A DNA stretch of 64,000 bases. Origin: Cohnella thailandensis. Lineage in GTDB: Bacteria > Bacillota > Bacilli > Paenibacillales > Paenibacillaceae. The notes below the pieces were generated by a model. That model ran no database searches, was not told the origin of the DNA, and saw only the letters and a list, made by a program, of their open reading frames with translations. Made by a program: the position numbers and the translations under genes. This document shows positions 23,670 to 32,219 of the stretch, piece by piece. The stretch spans positions 1 to 64,000 of the forward strand of contig NZ_JACJVQ010000030.1 in NCBI RefSeq assembly GCF_014212135.1, in the 5' to 3' direction. The stretch's first letter is position 1, and each line of letters begins with the position of its first letter.

Positions 23670-24485
23670 ATGCGCAAGTGGAAAATCGGAGGCTTGGCGC
23701 TGGCCGTTGGGTTGCTATTAAGCGGCTGCGCCGCCGGGGAGATGACGGGCAAGCCGGAGGCGGACGCCGCCGCGCTGAGCGGGAATCAGGTGGAATGGGC
23801 GTTCACCCAAGCCGACCAGCACCCGGAGCAGCAGCTGGTTTCTCTTATCGGCGAAGCGAAGGAGACGCTCGATATCGCCATCTACAGCCTGACGTACCCG
23901 GACATCGTGCAAGCGATCAAGGACGCGAAGGCGCGCGGCGTCGGCGTCCGGCTGATCACGGATAAGATCCAATCGGGAGGCAAGTCTCAGAAGGAAGCGC
24001 TCAAGCTGCTCGGAAGCGCGGGCATCCCGATGAAGATCAACAGCCATAGCGGACTCATGCATCTCAAAATGACGATCGTGGACGGGGCGGCCGCCACGAC
24101 GGGTTCCTTCAACTATTCGAAATCCGCAAGCACGACGAACGACGAGATCTTCGTGATTTTCCGCAATGCCGATATCGCCCGTTCCTTCGAAGAACAATTC
24201 GATGCGATGTGGACGGACGAAGACCGCTTCGAGACGATTGCCCCAACGATCGCGATGGACGAATCGAAGGCGGAGAGCAGGGATGAAGAGCAAGAGGAAG
24301 GGGATGCCGAATCCGCGGCGCCGGCATCCTGCGCGAACCCGGAGATCAAAGGCAATATCAACTCCAAGGGAGATAAGATCTACCATGTCCCCGGAGGAGC
24401 CCAGTACGAGAGAACAAAAGCCGAGCAGATGTTCTGCACGGAGCGGGAGGCGGAGGAAGCGGGCTTCCGGAAGGCGCAGCAATAA
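23670..24485 (+). CDS. Phospholipase-D-like nuclease lipoprotein
   Basis: A 271-residue surface lipoprotein (signal MRKWKIGGLALAVGLLLSGC, Cys20) with one PLD/Nuc-type domain. The single HKD motif is HLKMTIVDGAAATTGSFN (about residues 131-148), consistent with dimeric Nuc/EndA-like endonucleases. After an acidic linker, the last 45 residues (CANPEIKGNINSKG, YHVPGGAQYE, MFCTEREAEEAGFRKA) form a short two-cysteine module seen at the end of some secreted nucleases. It may degrade extracellular DNA, but phospholipase activity cannot be excluded. Confidence 0.85.
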   Translation: MRKWKIGGLALAVGLLLSGCAAGEMTGKPEADAAALSGNQVEWAFTQADQHPEQQLVSLIGEAKETLDIAIYSLTYPDIVQAIKDAKARGVGVRLITDKIQSGGKSQKEALKLLGSAGIPMKINSHSGLMHLKMTIVDGAAATTGSFNYSKSASTTNDEIFVIFRNADIARSFEEQFDAMWTDEDRFETIAPTIAMDESKAESRDEEQEEGDAESAAPASCANPEIKGNINSKGDKIYHVPGGAQYERTKAEQMFCTEREAEEAGFRKAQQ

Positions 24486-24490
24486 AGGAA

Positions 24491-24534
24491 AAGAGACGGA
24501 GAGGCTGCGAATTTCGCGGCTTCATCCGTCTCTT
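24491..24534. terminator. Bidirectional terminator between the PLD-like gene and the TetR gene
   Basis: AAGAGACGGA / TCCGTCTCTT arms enclosing an inner GCTGCG / CGCGGC stem, between converging genes. Confidence 0.75.
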
Positions 24535-24537
24535 GCT

Positions 24538-25104
24538 TTATCTCGGATTCGATAATTTCGCTATCGCAAGCATCTGGTCGGTCATATACTTGGCCGAATA
24601 CCGATAATCCGAATTCACCCAATATGAGATCAGTCCGAGCATCGTATAGACGTTCTGGTTGATATAGATCTCGCGGTCGATATGAGCCGGAATCCGAGGG
24701 AAAAGCAGTTCGTACTCCTGCGTAAAAATCGAACGGATCGCCTCGAACAGCTTTTCCTGAAACCCCGGATTGGAGCCTTTCAGCAGCAAGCCGAAAGCGT
24801 CCTCGTTTTCCCCGATGTATTGAAAAATCTTGATGGCCGAGGGAGTCAGCTGCCCCAAATCGTAGCTCTCCCTATTGTTCTCGTAAGGTTCTTTAAACGC
24901 CGACAGGAAGCCTTCGATGACTTCTTGAACGAGTTCATCCAATAAATCTTCTTTATATTGATAATGCGCATAGAAGGTAGCCCGGGAATATTCGGCCCGG
25001 GAGGCGATTTCGCTAATGGTGATTGCCCTGAATTCCTTCTCCTTCAATAGATCGATCAGTGCGCTCCTTAGCGCTTTTTTGGTGCGAATGACGCCGTTAT
25101 TCAT
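24538..25104 (-). CDS. TetR family transcriptional regulator
   Basis: A 188-residue regulator. The N-terminal helix-turn-helix is clear (IRTKKALRSALIDLLKEKEF, then ITISEIASRAEYSRATFYAHYQYKEDLLDELV), followed by a helical ligand domain. The ATG at 25104 has GGGGAG nine bases upstream; an ATG at 25125 has no such site. It diverges from two short-chain dehydrogenase genes, with a perfect 16-bp palindrome between them that is the likely operator. Confidence 0.88.
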   Translation of the reverse strand: MNNGVIRTKKALRSALIDLLKEKEFRAITISEIASRAEYSRATFYAHYQYKEDLLDELVQEVIEGFLSAFKEPYENNRESYDLGQLTPSAIKIFQYIGENEDAFGLLLKGSNPGFQEKLFEAIRSIFTQEYELLFPRIPAHIDREIYINQNVYTMLGLISYWVNSDYRYSAKYMTDQMLAIAKLSNPR

Positions 25105-25177
25105 TCCCCGTCGCTCCCCGCGCATAACTCGCCGTAATGTATGATTTCGCAAAGAAATTGGACATTTTTGAACCAAG

Positions 25178-25193
25178 TGTAAAGATCTTTACA
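25178..25193. promoter_or_regulatory. Palindromic operator between TetR and SDR genes
   Basis: TGTAAAGATCTTTACA is a perfect 16-bp palindrome in the divergent intergenic region, 20 bp upstream of the SDR -35 box. Likely bound by the adjacent TetR protein (inference). Confidence 0.6.
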
Positions 25194-25212
25194 GGGCCCG
25201 GTTTCTTGTAAA

Positions 25213-25240
25213 TTGAAGCGTTCGGCCGCGAATTTATAAT
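25213..25240 (+). promoter_or_regulatory. SigA promoter of the SDR genes
   Basis: TTGAAG, 16-bp spacer, perfect TATAAT; start codon 42 bp downstream. Confidence 0.65.
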
Positions 25241-25281
25241 AAAAGTGTGCGATAGATTTCATTGCTAAAGGAGTCCTATTC

Positions 25282-26042
25282 ATGAAACTTCAAGGGAAAA
25301 CAGCCGTCGTCACGGGTGCCGGTTCCGGCATGGGGAAAGCCATCGCGACCCTGTACGCGCAAGAAGGCGCCAAAGTCGTCGCGGCCGACATCAATCAGGC
25401 GGGAGTCGATGCCGTCGTCGCCGAAATCAAAGCAAATGGCGGCGAGGCGACGGGCGTCGTCGTCAATGTCTCCAAGAAAGACGATGTCGAAAAGATGATT
25501 CAAACCGCCAGGGAGGCATACGGCTCTCTGGACGTTCTCGTGAACAACGCCGGGGTCATGGATAATTTCACTCGGTCGGCGACGTAACGGACGAGCTGTG
25601 GGAGCGCCTGATCGGGATCAACCTCACCGGTCCGTTCCTGGCTTGCCGCGCTGCGATCAACATCATGAAGGACCAAGCAAGTGGCGGCGTCATCGTCAAC
25701 AACGCTTCCGTCGGCGGATTGTTCGGTACCCGCGGAGGAGCCGCATATATCGCGTCGAAGCACGGGCTGGTCGGGCTGACGAAGAATATCGCTTCCACTT
25801 ATGGACGGGAAGGCGGCAACATTCGCTGCAACGCGATCGCTCCGGGAGGCGTCAATACCAACATTCAATCCACCATTACGGCTCCCCATCCGCTGGGCTC
25901 CGCAGCCCTGGCCGACGCGGGCCCGGGGAAATTGGCGGATCCTATGGAAATCGCGCGAGTCGCTCTGTTCCTGGCGTCCGACGATTCCAGCTTCGTCAAC
26001 GGGGACGTCATCAAAGCCGATGGCGGCTGGACCGCGCGTTAA
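25282..26042 (+). pseudogene. Short-chain dehydrogenase/reductase disrupted by a -1 frameshift
   Basis: The first 97 or so codons encode a normal SDR N-terminus (TAVVTGAGSGMGKAIATLYAQEG, cofactor-binding, and VLVNNAGVMDNFT), after which the frame shifts at about 25570-25573 and stops at 25587. The remainder continues in another frame: VGDVTDELWERLIGINLTG, then VNNASVGGLFG, catalytic YIASK, NIRCNAIAPGGVNTN and a normal C-terminus ending at 26042. Adding one base in the CACTCGG stretch (restoring ACT-CCG-GTC) gives one intact 253-codon gene. Either a genuine inactivating mutation or a sequencing error; a second, intact SDR follows. Confidence 0.85.
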
Positions 26043-26090
26043 TCTAAGGTTATCGAAGCCATTATATCAAAATCGAACAGGAGAATAAAA

Positions 26091-26852
26091 ATGAGTCGAC
26101 TAGCCGGCAAGGTTGCCATCATTACGGGAGCGGCAAGCGGTCAAGGCGCGGTGGAAGCGAAGCTATTCGCCAAGGAAGGGGCTCAAGTCGTTGCCACCGA
26201 TATGCAAGAGGAATTGCTTCAATCCGTGGTGAATGAGATCCGTACCGAATTCGGCGACGTCGCGATCGCCGTGAAGCATAATGTCGCGGAGGAGAGCGAC
26301 TGGATTCAAGTCGTTCGCCAGGCGGTCGAGAAATACGGAAAGATCGATATTCTGATCAATAACGCAGGCATAACGGGCAAAATCCTGGCATTAGCGGATA
26401 TCGACGTAGAAGAATGGAACAAAGTTATGAATGTCAACGCACTCGGCAATCTTCTTGGAATCAAGCATGTCGTTCCGGAAATGAGAAAAACGGGGCAAGG
26501 CTCGATCGTGAACATCTCCTCCTTGGCCGGCATTAACGGCTTAGGGGGAATCGGGGCTTACGGCGCCTCTAAGGGGGCTACCCGAACGTTGACCAAAGGG
26601 GCGGCCCGGGATCTCGGTCCGGACCATATCCGCGTCAATTCCGTCCATCCGGGTTTTATTCAAACTCCAATGATTTCTAATTATACGGAGAACGAAGAGG
26701 TCAAGAAGCAGCTGATCTCGCAAATTCCTTTGCAGTACTTAGGGAATCCCGAAGACGTGGCTTTCGCCGCGTTATTTCTGGCCTCCGACGAATCCAGATT
26801 CATTACCGGCGAAGAGCTTATTATCGATGGCGGACAGTCGATTAAAGAATAG
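26091..26852 (+). CDS. Short-chain dehydrogenase/reductase
   Basis: A 253-residue NAD(P)-dependent dehydrogenase of the classical SDR type. Cofactor motif TGAASGQG (about residues 12-19), NNAG at about 87-90, catalytic Ser in NISSLAG, and Tyr-x3-Lys in YGASKGATRTL are all present; PGFIQTPMI follows. It lies 48 bp after the frameshifted paralogue, behind the same divergent TetR promoter region, and has its own ribosome binding site (CAGGAG). Substrate unknown; similar proteins are often labelled glucose 1-dehydrogenase or cyclopentanol dehydrogenase without proof. Confidence 0.9.
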   Translation: MSRLAGKVAIITGAASGQGAVEAKLFAKEGAQVVATDMQEELLQSVVNEIRTEFGDVAIAVKHNVAEESDWIQVVRQAVEKYGKIDILINNAGITGKILALADIDVEEWNKVMNVNALGNLLGIKHVVPEMRKTGQGSIVNISSLAGINGLGGIGAYGASKGATRTLTKGAARDLGPDHIRVNSVHPGFIQTPMISNYTENEEVKKQLISQIPLQYLGNPEDVAFAALFLASDESRFITGEELIIDGGQSIKE

Positions 26853-26866
26853 AAAAGAGATAGAGG

Positions 26867-26896
26867 AAGGGCGTCTGACGGACAGGCGCCCTTTTT
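26867..26896 (+). terminator. Terminator of the SDR operon
   Basis: AAGGGCGTCTG / CAGGCGCCCTT stem, loop ACGGA, five T. Confidence 0.87.
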
Positions 26897-26917
26897 GCGT
26901 TTTGCCTTTGAAATCCT

Positions 26918-26946
26918 TTGCAATTTGGCCCGTTTCGTAGTATCGT
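26918..26946 (+). promoter_or_regulatory. Possible SigA promoter of the beta-mannosidase gene
   Basis: TTGCAA, 17-bp spacer, TATCGT, leaving a leader of about 110 nt. AT-rich sequence between 26940 and 27015 offers other -10 candidates. Confidence 0.4.
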
Positions 26947-27062
26947 ATCGTTAGCCTAACTATAGCTTTCGTACTAATTTTTATACAAACAAATGATTGT
27001 TCCTAGATTGTATGTTAGCTAAGTTAAACCACAACACGGCAGAAAAGCGGGTGCACTTTTTG

Positions 27063-29504
27063 ATGAAAACATTTCTGTTGAACGGAACATGGCAAGCGAC
27101 GAACGTACGCACGGGAGAAGGATATCCGGCGCAAGTACCGGGCTTCATCCAGAAGGATCTGATGGAGCAGGGCGTTCTGCCTAACGAATACGACACCCTG
27201 TTCGAACCGAAAATCGAATGGGTGGAGCACGACGCTTGGACGTACCGCCGCTCGTTCGAGCTTAGCGAAGAGCTGCTCGCCTCCGAGGCGCTCGAGATGG
27301 TGTTCGAAGGCGTCGATACGTTCGCGGAGATCGAGCTGAACGGCAAGGCAATCGGCAGCACCGAGAATATGTTCATGTCCTATCGCTTCAACGTGAAGGG
27401 CATCGCGAAGGCTCGGAACGAGCTGGTCGTCCGCATTTCTTCCCCTACCGAGACGCTGAAGGAGAAGGAGAAGGCGTTCGGCGAGGATCTGTTCCTGTGG
27501 AACGGCATTTCTCCCCGTTTGTTCGGACGCAAGGCCCAATACGGCTATGGCTGGGACTGGGGCGCCCGCGTCGCGACGGTCGGCATTCACAAGGCCGTTA
27601 AAGTCGAAGGCTACGAGCAACTGCGCGGAGAGCACCTCGGTTACCGCCTTACGAGCATTTCCCAAGACAAGGCGATCGTAAACGCGCACCACAAGATCGT
27701 TAACGTTCGCGGCACCGCCTTCGAAGCGGAAGTGACGTATACGATTTACGACGGAGAGCAAGCGGTAGCGGTCAAAAAAGAAACCGTCAGCGCGGCGCCG
27801 GGAGAGCGGGTATACGAGACTTCCCTGGAGATCGCGAACCCGAAGCGCTGGTATCCTCTCGGTCACGGCGAGGCACATCTGTACCGCCTGGTCGTCGAAG
27901 TCGCGGCGAAGGATGCTTCGTACGCTCTGGATTGCTCCGTCGGCCTTCGCGAAGTGAAGATCAAGATGCCTTACGACGAGCAAGGGCGCAAGTTCCTCAT
28001 CGAAGTGAACGGCATCTCCATTCTGTGCAAAGGCGTGAACTGGATTCCGCTGAAGCTGTGGCCGAACCTAGACACCGCCGAGGAATACCGCCAGGAGATC
28101 GAAGATATCGCGGCGGCGAACATGAACATGATCCGCGTCTGGGGCGGCGGCACGTACGAGAACCACGACTTCTTCGCCGAGTGCGACCGTTTGGGCATCA
28201 TGGTCTGGCAGGATTTCATGTTCGCGTGCGGCGATTACCCGGACGACGACGCGTTCTCGGAGCTCGTGCGCAAGGAAGCGGACTTCGTCCTCGACGAATT
28301 CGGGTCTCACCCAAGCATCGTGCTCTGGTGCGGCAATAACGAGAACATGTTCTTCATCGAGCGGAGCCGCAAGAAGCGCAAGCACGGCTTCGGCGAGAAG
28401 CTGTACTTCGACGTGCTGAAGGAAGTATGCCGCAAGGACACGCTGCGCCCTTATTGGCCGACGAGCCCGTACATGCTCACTTTCGACGACTCGCGCTATG
28501 AAGGCGACTATGGCGACCTGCACTCCTGGTATGTCTGGGGCCAAACCCATCCATACGAGGAGTATCGCGAAGTGAACGGGCGCTTCCTGTCCGAGTTCGG
28601 CATGCAGTCCTATCCTTCGATGAAGGTAATGGACGCCGTCGACGCGGAAGCCGACCTGCGCGATCCGAAGTTCGACGCGATGCAGAAAGCCCCGAACGGC
28701 ATTCAACGCCTGTTCTACTACACCGTCGGCGATTATCGCCTGCCTGCGACGAAGGAGCAGTTCGTCTACGTGAACCAGCTTCTGCAGGCGAACGCGCTTC
28801 GCTTCGGCGTCGAGCACTGGGTATCCCGCATGCCGGACACGTCCGGCGCGCTCATCTGGCAGTGGAGCGACCTGTGGCCGTCGATCAGCTGGGCGCTCGT
28901 CGACTACGGCAAAGTGAAGAAGCCTTCGTACTACTACATGAAGAGAACGTTCCAAGCCCCGAACGTCGTGGCGAAAATCACTCCGGGGCAAGCGGAAGCG
29001 ACGCTGCACCTGATCCACGACAACGGCGATTTCGAAGGCCAAGTGACGATCGAATTCTACGATCTGGCGACGGACAAGGTCGTCAAGACCGAAGAGCGCG
29101 GCGTCAAGGCGTACGGGCATCGATCGACCGAGCTGGATAAGCTGAACGTCGGCGGCTTCGACGCGGCGACGACGATCGTGTTCGTCAACCTGCTGTCGAG
29201 CGGCGGGGAACGCCTGGCCCGTCAAGCGTACACGCTCGGCAAGCCTCACCAGCTCAAGCTGAAGCCGGCTGCGCTTACCGTGACGACTAAGCCTCTCGAG
29301 AACGGCGATACGCTGATTTCGATCTCCACCGACGCGTTCGCGAAGGATGCGGGTCTGCTGAACGTTGTCGGAACGCTGTCCGACAACTACTTCGATCTTG
29401 TCGCGGGCGAGACGAGAGAGGTCGTTCTCAAAGGCAAGCTTCCGGAAGGCTTCGCGATCGAAGCTGCAAGCCTGAACGGCGTGAAGACGATCGGCTACGT
29501 GTAA
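27063..29504 (+). CDS. Glycoside hydrolase family 2 beta-mannosidase
   Basis: An 813-residue cytoplasmic enzyme (no signal peptide) that removes non-reducing beta-mannose from manno-oligosaccharides. N-terminal jelly-roll domain (FLLNGTWQA, PGFIQKDL), an Ig-like domain, the TIM barrel with acid/base Glu427 in WCGNNENMFF and nucleophile Glu511 in LSEFGMQSYP, then C-terminal beta domains. RYGYGWDWG-type sequence (YGYGWDWGARV) and WQWSDLWPS are typical of mannosidases. The start has a poor ribosome binding site; TTG and ATG codons at 26997 and 27012 are alternatives, but the family N-terminus begins at 27063. Single gene without an adjacent regulator. Confidence 0.92.
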   Translation: MKTFLLNGTWQATNVRTGEGYPAQVPGFIQKDLMEQGVLPNEYDTLFEPKIEWVEHDAWTYRRSFELSEELLASEALEMVFEGVDTFAEIELNGKAIGSTENMFMSYRFNVKGIAKARNELVVRISSPTETLKEKEKAFGEDLFLWNGISPRLFGRKAQYGYGWDWGARVATVGIHKAVKVEGYEQLRGEHLGYRLTSISQDKAIVNAHHKIVNVRGTAFEAEVTYTIYDGEQAVAVKKETVSAAPGERVYETSLEIANPKRWYPLGHGEAHLYRLVVEVAAKDASYALDCSVGLREVKIKMPYDEQGRKFLIEVNGISILCKGVNWIPLKLWPNLDTAEEYRQEIEDIAAANMNMIRVWGGGTYENHDFFAECDRLGIMVWQDFMFACGDYPDDDAFSELVRKEADFVLDEFGSHPSIVLWCGNNENMFFIERSRKKRKHGFGEKLYFDVLKEVCRKDTLRPYWPTSPYMLTFDDSRYEGDYGDLHSWYVWGQTHPYEEYREVNGRFLSEFGMQSYPSMKVMDAVDAEADLRDPKFDAMQKAPNGIQRLFYYTVGDYRLPATKEQFVYVNQLLQANALRFGVEHWVSRMPDTSGALIWQWSDLWPSISWALVDYGKVKKPSYYYMKRTFQAPNVVAKITPGQAEATLHLIHDNGDFEGQVTIEFYDLATDKVVKTEERGVKAYGHRSTELDKLNVGGFDAATTIVFVNLLSSGGERLARQAYTLGKPHQLKLKPAALTVTTKPLENGDTLISISTDAFAKDAGLLNVVGTLSDNYFDLVAGETREVVLKGKLPEGFAIEAASLNGVKTIGYV

Positions 29505-29562
29505 GCCAAGATTTTGGTTGTGCAACGGCTTGCGCTGTATTACACTAACAACAATTGAATAT

Positions 29563-29655
29563 TCGCGGGAGCTTGCAGAAGCAGGCTGAGAGTACGGCTG
29601 ATCCGTCGTAGACCGTTTAAACCTGTTGGGTAATGCCATCGTAGGAAGAATGCGT
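29563..29655 (+). ncRNA. TPP riboswitch (THI element)
   Basis: The conserved thi-box parts are in order: GGGAGC near the 5' end, GCTGAGAG (29585-29592), GGCTGATCC, GACC (29611), then ACCTGTTGGGTAATGCCATC and CGTAGGAA. Thiamine pyrophosphate binding to this aptamer is known to switch off thiamine genes. It precedes an intrinsic terminator and the thiMDE operon. Confidence 0.95.
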
Positions 29656-29674
29656 ATTTTTTGCGCGCGCTTTT

Positions 29675-29717
29675 AAGCGTCTTACCCTGATCTTTTTGAG
29701 GGGTAAGGCGCTTTTTT
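29675..29717 (+). terminator. Riboswitch-controlled terminator before thiM
   Basis: AAGCG-t-CTTACCC pairs with GGGTAAG-g-CGCTT, loop of about 12 nt, followed by six T. The upstream GCGCGCGC stretch (29663-29670) could pair alternatively and form the antiterminator. Confidence 0.88.
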
Positions 29718-29805
29718 GCCATCTGGCTCGGGAAGTCGTGCTCTCATCCTTGCCGTCCCTGGATTCGAATATTCAATTCACTATGGGATAAGGAAGGCGA
29801 AAGCG

Positions 29806-30618
29806 ATGAACATTCGGCAATTGGCAAGCAAGCTTCAAGAGGTGCGGGACCGCAATCCGCTCGTGCATAACATCACGAACGTCGTCGTCACGAACTTTAC
29901 CGCGAACGGGCTGCTGGCTCTGGGAGCTTCTCCGGTCATGGCGTATGCCAAGCAGGAGGCCGCGGACATCGCCGGGATCGCCGGCGCGCTTGTCTTGAAC
30001 ATCGGGACGTTGAACGAGGTCGAAGTCGAAGCGATGAAGATCGCCGGGCGAGCGGCGAACGAACGCGGCGTTCCCGTCGTGCTCGATCCTGTCGGAGCGG
30101 GAGCTTCGGCATACCGGACGGAGACGGCCAGAAGCCTTCTCTCCGCGATCAGGATTTCGATCGTGCGCGGCAATGCCGCGGAGGTGGCGAACCTGATCGG
30201 ACGGGATTGGGCGATTCGCGGAGTGGATGCGGGCGCGACCGGCGGAGATGTCGTCGGCTTGGCGAAGGAGGCAGCCCTTAAGCTCGGAACGGCAGTCGTC
30301 GTCTCCGGAGCGACCGACATCGTCTCGGACGGAACGAGGACGGTCGCCGTGCATGGCGGCGACGCTTTCCTGACCCGGGTGACCGGAGCGGGCTGCCTGC
30401 TTACGTCGGTCATCGGCGCCTTCGCGGCCGTCTGCGAAGATCCGGTCGAGGCTTCCGTAGCGGCGTTGGCGACGTATAGCGTGGCGGCCGAGCTGGCGGC
30501 GAGCCGGACAAGGGAGCAGGGCCCGGGCAGCTTCCAGATCGCGTTCCTGGATCGGCTGTGGAGCGTCACCGCCGGCGACGTCGAACGGCTTGGCAAGGCG
30601 GAGGAGATCGAAGGATGA
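29806..30618 (+). CDS. thiM: Hydroxyethylthiazole kinase
   Basis: A 270-residue kinase that phosphorylates 5-(2-hydroxyethyl)-4-methylthiazole for thiamine salvage. Family motifs: NPLVHNITNVVVTNFTANGLLALGASPVM, LNIGTLNEVEVEAM, VLDPVGAGAS and RVTGAGCLLTSVIGAF, where the GAGC cysteine is the catalytic-loop residue. The ATG at 29806 follows AAGGAAGG; an earlier in-frame start would extend into the terminator and is rejected. First gene of thiMDE, overlapping thiD by ATGA. Expression falls when TPP is plentiful. Confidence 0.95.
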   Translation: MNIRQLASKLQEVRDRNPLVHNITNVVVTNFTANGLLALGASPVMAYAKQEAADIAGIAGALVLNIGTLNEVEVEAMKIAGRAANERGVPVVLDPVGAGASAYRTETARSLLSAIRISIVRGNAAEVANLIGRDWAIRGVDAGATGGDVVGLAKEAALKLGTAVVVSGATDIVSDGTRTVAVHGGDAFLTRVTGAGCLLTSVIGAFAAVCEDPVEASVAALATYSVAAELAASRTREQGPGSFQIAFLDRLWSVTAGDVERLGKAEEIEG

Positions 30619-31430
30619 GAACTCCGACCGCATTGACGATCGCAGGCTCCGATAGCGGAGGCGGCGCGGGCATTCAAGCCGATCTGAAGACGTTCCAGGA
30701 GCTTCGGGCGTTCGGCATGTCCGCGATCACGGCCGTGACCGCGCAGAATACGCTCGGCGTTAGCGGCATCTACCCGCTTCCGGCGGAAGCGGTGCGGGCC
30801 CAGATCGCGGCCATCGGAGACGATATGGGAGCGGACGCTTTAAAGACGGGAATGCTGTTCGGAGCCGATATTATCGAAGGGGTGGCGGAAGAGATTCGCC
30901 GCTTGCGGTGGACCCGGGTCGTCGTGGATCCCGTCATGATCGCCAAGGGGGGAGCCGCGCTGCTTCAGGAGCAGGCCGTTCAAGCCTTGAAGAAGCACCT
31001 TCTGCCGCTCGCCTTGGTCGTCACGCCTAACGTACCGGAGGCGGAGACGCTGACGGGCACGAAGATCGGCGGGATGGTTGCGCGGCGGGAAGCGGCAAGA
31101 CGCTTGGCGGAGCACGGCGCGCGCTATGTCGTCCTTAAGGGAGGACATGACGATTCCCTGGAAGGGCGCTCCGTCGATCTGCTGTTCGACGGAAAGGACT
31201 TTCTCGAGTTCGAAGGCGTCAGGGTGTCTACCCGGCATACGCACGGAACCGGCTGCACGTTCGCGGCCGCCCTGACGGCGGAGCTTGCGAAAGGGAGCGA
31301 TGTGCCGCGAGCCGTCGAGGTCGCCAAAGCGTTTATCCAAGCCGCCATCGAACAGTCGCTGGAGATCGGTCGAGGACACGGGCCGACGAACCATTGGGCA
31401 TACGGCGACCGGAGGAGGGCGGCAAGATGA
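30615..31430 (+). CDS. thiD: Hydroxymethylpyrimidine/phosphomethylpyrimidine kinase
   Basis: A 271-residue ribokinase-fold enzyme phosphorylating HMP and HMP-P. Signature elements: LTIAGSDSGGGAGIQADLKTF at the N-terminus, DALKTGMLF, VVDPVMIAKGG, TPNVPEAETL, and the anion-hole region HTHGTGCTFAAAL. It starts inside the thiM stop and ends inside the thiE start (both ATGA), so the three enzymes are translationally coupled. Confidence 0.95.
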   Translation: MRTPTALTIAGSDSGGGAGIQADLKTFQELRAFGMSAITAVTAQNTLGVSGIYPLPAEAVRAQIAAIGDDMGADALKTGMLFGADIIEGVAEEIRRLRWTRVVVDPVMIAKGGAALLQEQAVQALKKHLLPLALVVTPNVPEAETLTGTKIGGMVARREAARRLAEHGARYVVLKGGHDDSLEGRSVDLLFDGKDFLEFEGVRVSTRHTHGTGCTFAAALTAELAKGSDVPRAVEVAKAFIQAAIEQSLEIGRGHGPTNHWAYGDRRRAAR

Positions 31431-32104
31431 ACGCGACGCGGAAGGAGGATGCCGTCCGTCAGGCGCTGCGTGTCTACTTTATCATGGGAAGCAGCAACGT
31501 TCCCGCGGGCATCCCGCCCGAGCTGATTCTGGCGGAGGCGATCCGCGGGGGAGCGACCCTCTTTCAATACCGGGAGAAGGGGACGGGGGGGCTCCGCGGA
31601 AAGGCGCGAACGGAGCTGGCATGGAAGCTGCGCTTGCTCTGCAGGGAGCGAGGCATTCCGTTCATCGTGAACGACGACGTGGATCTCGCTCTGGAGCTGG
31701 ACGCCGACGGCGTCCATGTCGGGCAGGAGGACGAAGCCGCTTCCGCCGTGCGGACGAGGATCGGAAGCAAGCTGCTCGGCGTCTCCGCCTATCATGAAGC
31801 GGAGGCGGAAGCCGCGATTCGAGCCGGCGCGGATTACTTGGGAGTCGGGCCGATCTTCGCGACTCGCACGAAAGAGGATGCGAAATCGGCTTCCGGGGTT
31901 CAAGCGATCCGGCGGATGAGAGAGCTTGGCATCCGGCTGCCGATCGTCGGCATCGGCGGCATTACGGCGGAGAACGCGGCCGGCGTCGTGCGGGCGGGAG
32001 CCGACGGAGTGTCCGTCATCTCCGCCATCTCGTCGGCGGAGTATCCTCGCGAAGCGGCAAGGCGACTGGCAACGGCGGTGGAATCGGCTTTGGCGAATCG
32101 ATAG
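31427..32104 (+). CDS. thiE: Thiamine-phosphate synthase
   Basis: A 225-residue TIM-barrel enzyme that joins HMP-PP and thiazole phosphate to thiamine phosphate. Motifs: TLFQYREKG (pyrophosphate contact), IPFIVNDDVDLALELDADGVHVGQED, LGVSAYHEAEA, ADYLGVGPIFATRTK and IVGIGGITAENA. The start lies eleven bases after GGAGGAGG. With thiM and thiD it forms a salvage set; no de novo genes (thiC, thiG) are seen here. Confidence 0.95.
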   Translation: MNATRKEDAVRQALRVYFIMGSSNVPAGIPPELILAEAIRGGATLFQYREKGTGGLRGKARTELAWKLRLLCRERGIPFIVNDDVDLALELDADGVHVGQEDEAASAVRTRIGSKLLGVSAYHEAEAEAAIRAGADYLGVGPIFATRTKEDAKSASGVQAIRRMRELGIRLPIVGIGGITAENAAGVVRAGADGVSVISAISSAEYPREAARRLATAVESALANR

Positions 32105-32219
32105 ATTCCCGGTTACGAGATGCTTGAATGCGCTACCAGTCTCGTAGAGTCCGTGATATGATGGCAAGGATAACGATTTCTTGAGATTCGACCGTACCAG
32201 GTGAGAGGAAGGGATTTCA

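Noticed and set aside
29716..29805. Upstream in-frame start for thiM
   Set aside because: It would begin inside the riboswitch terminator and add a non-family N-terminus; ATG 29806 has the ribosome binding site.
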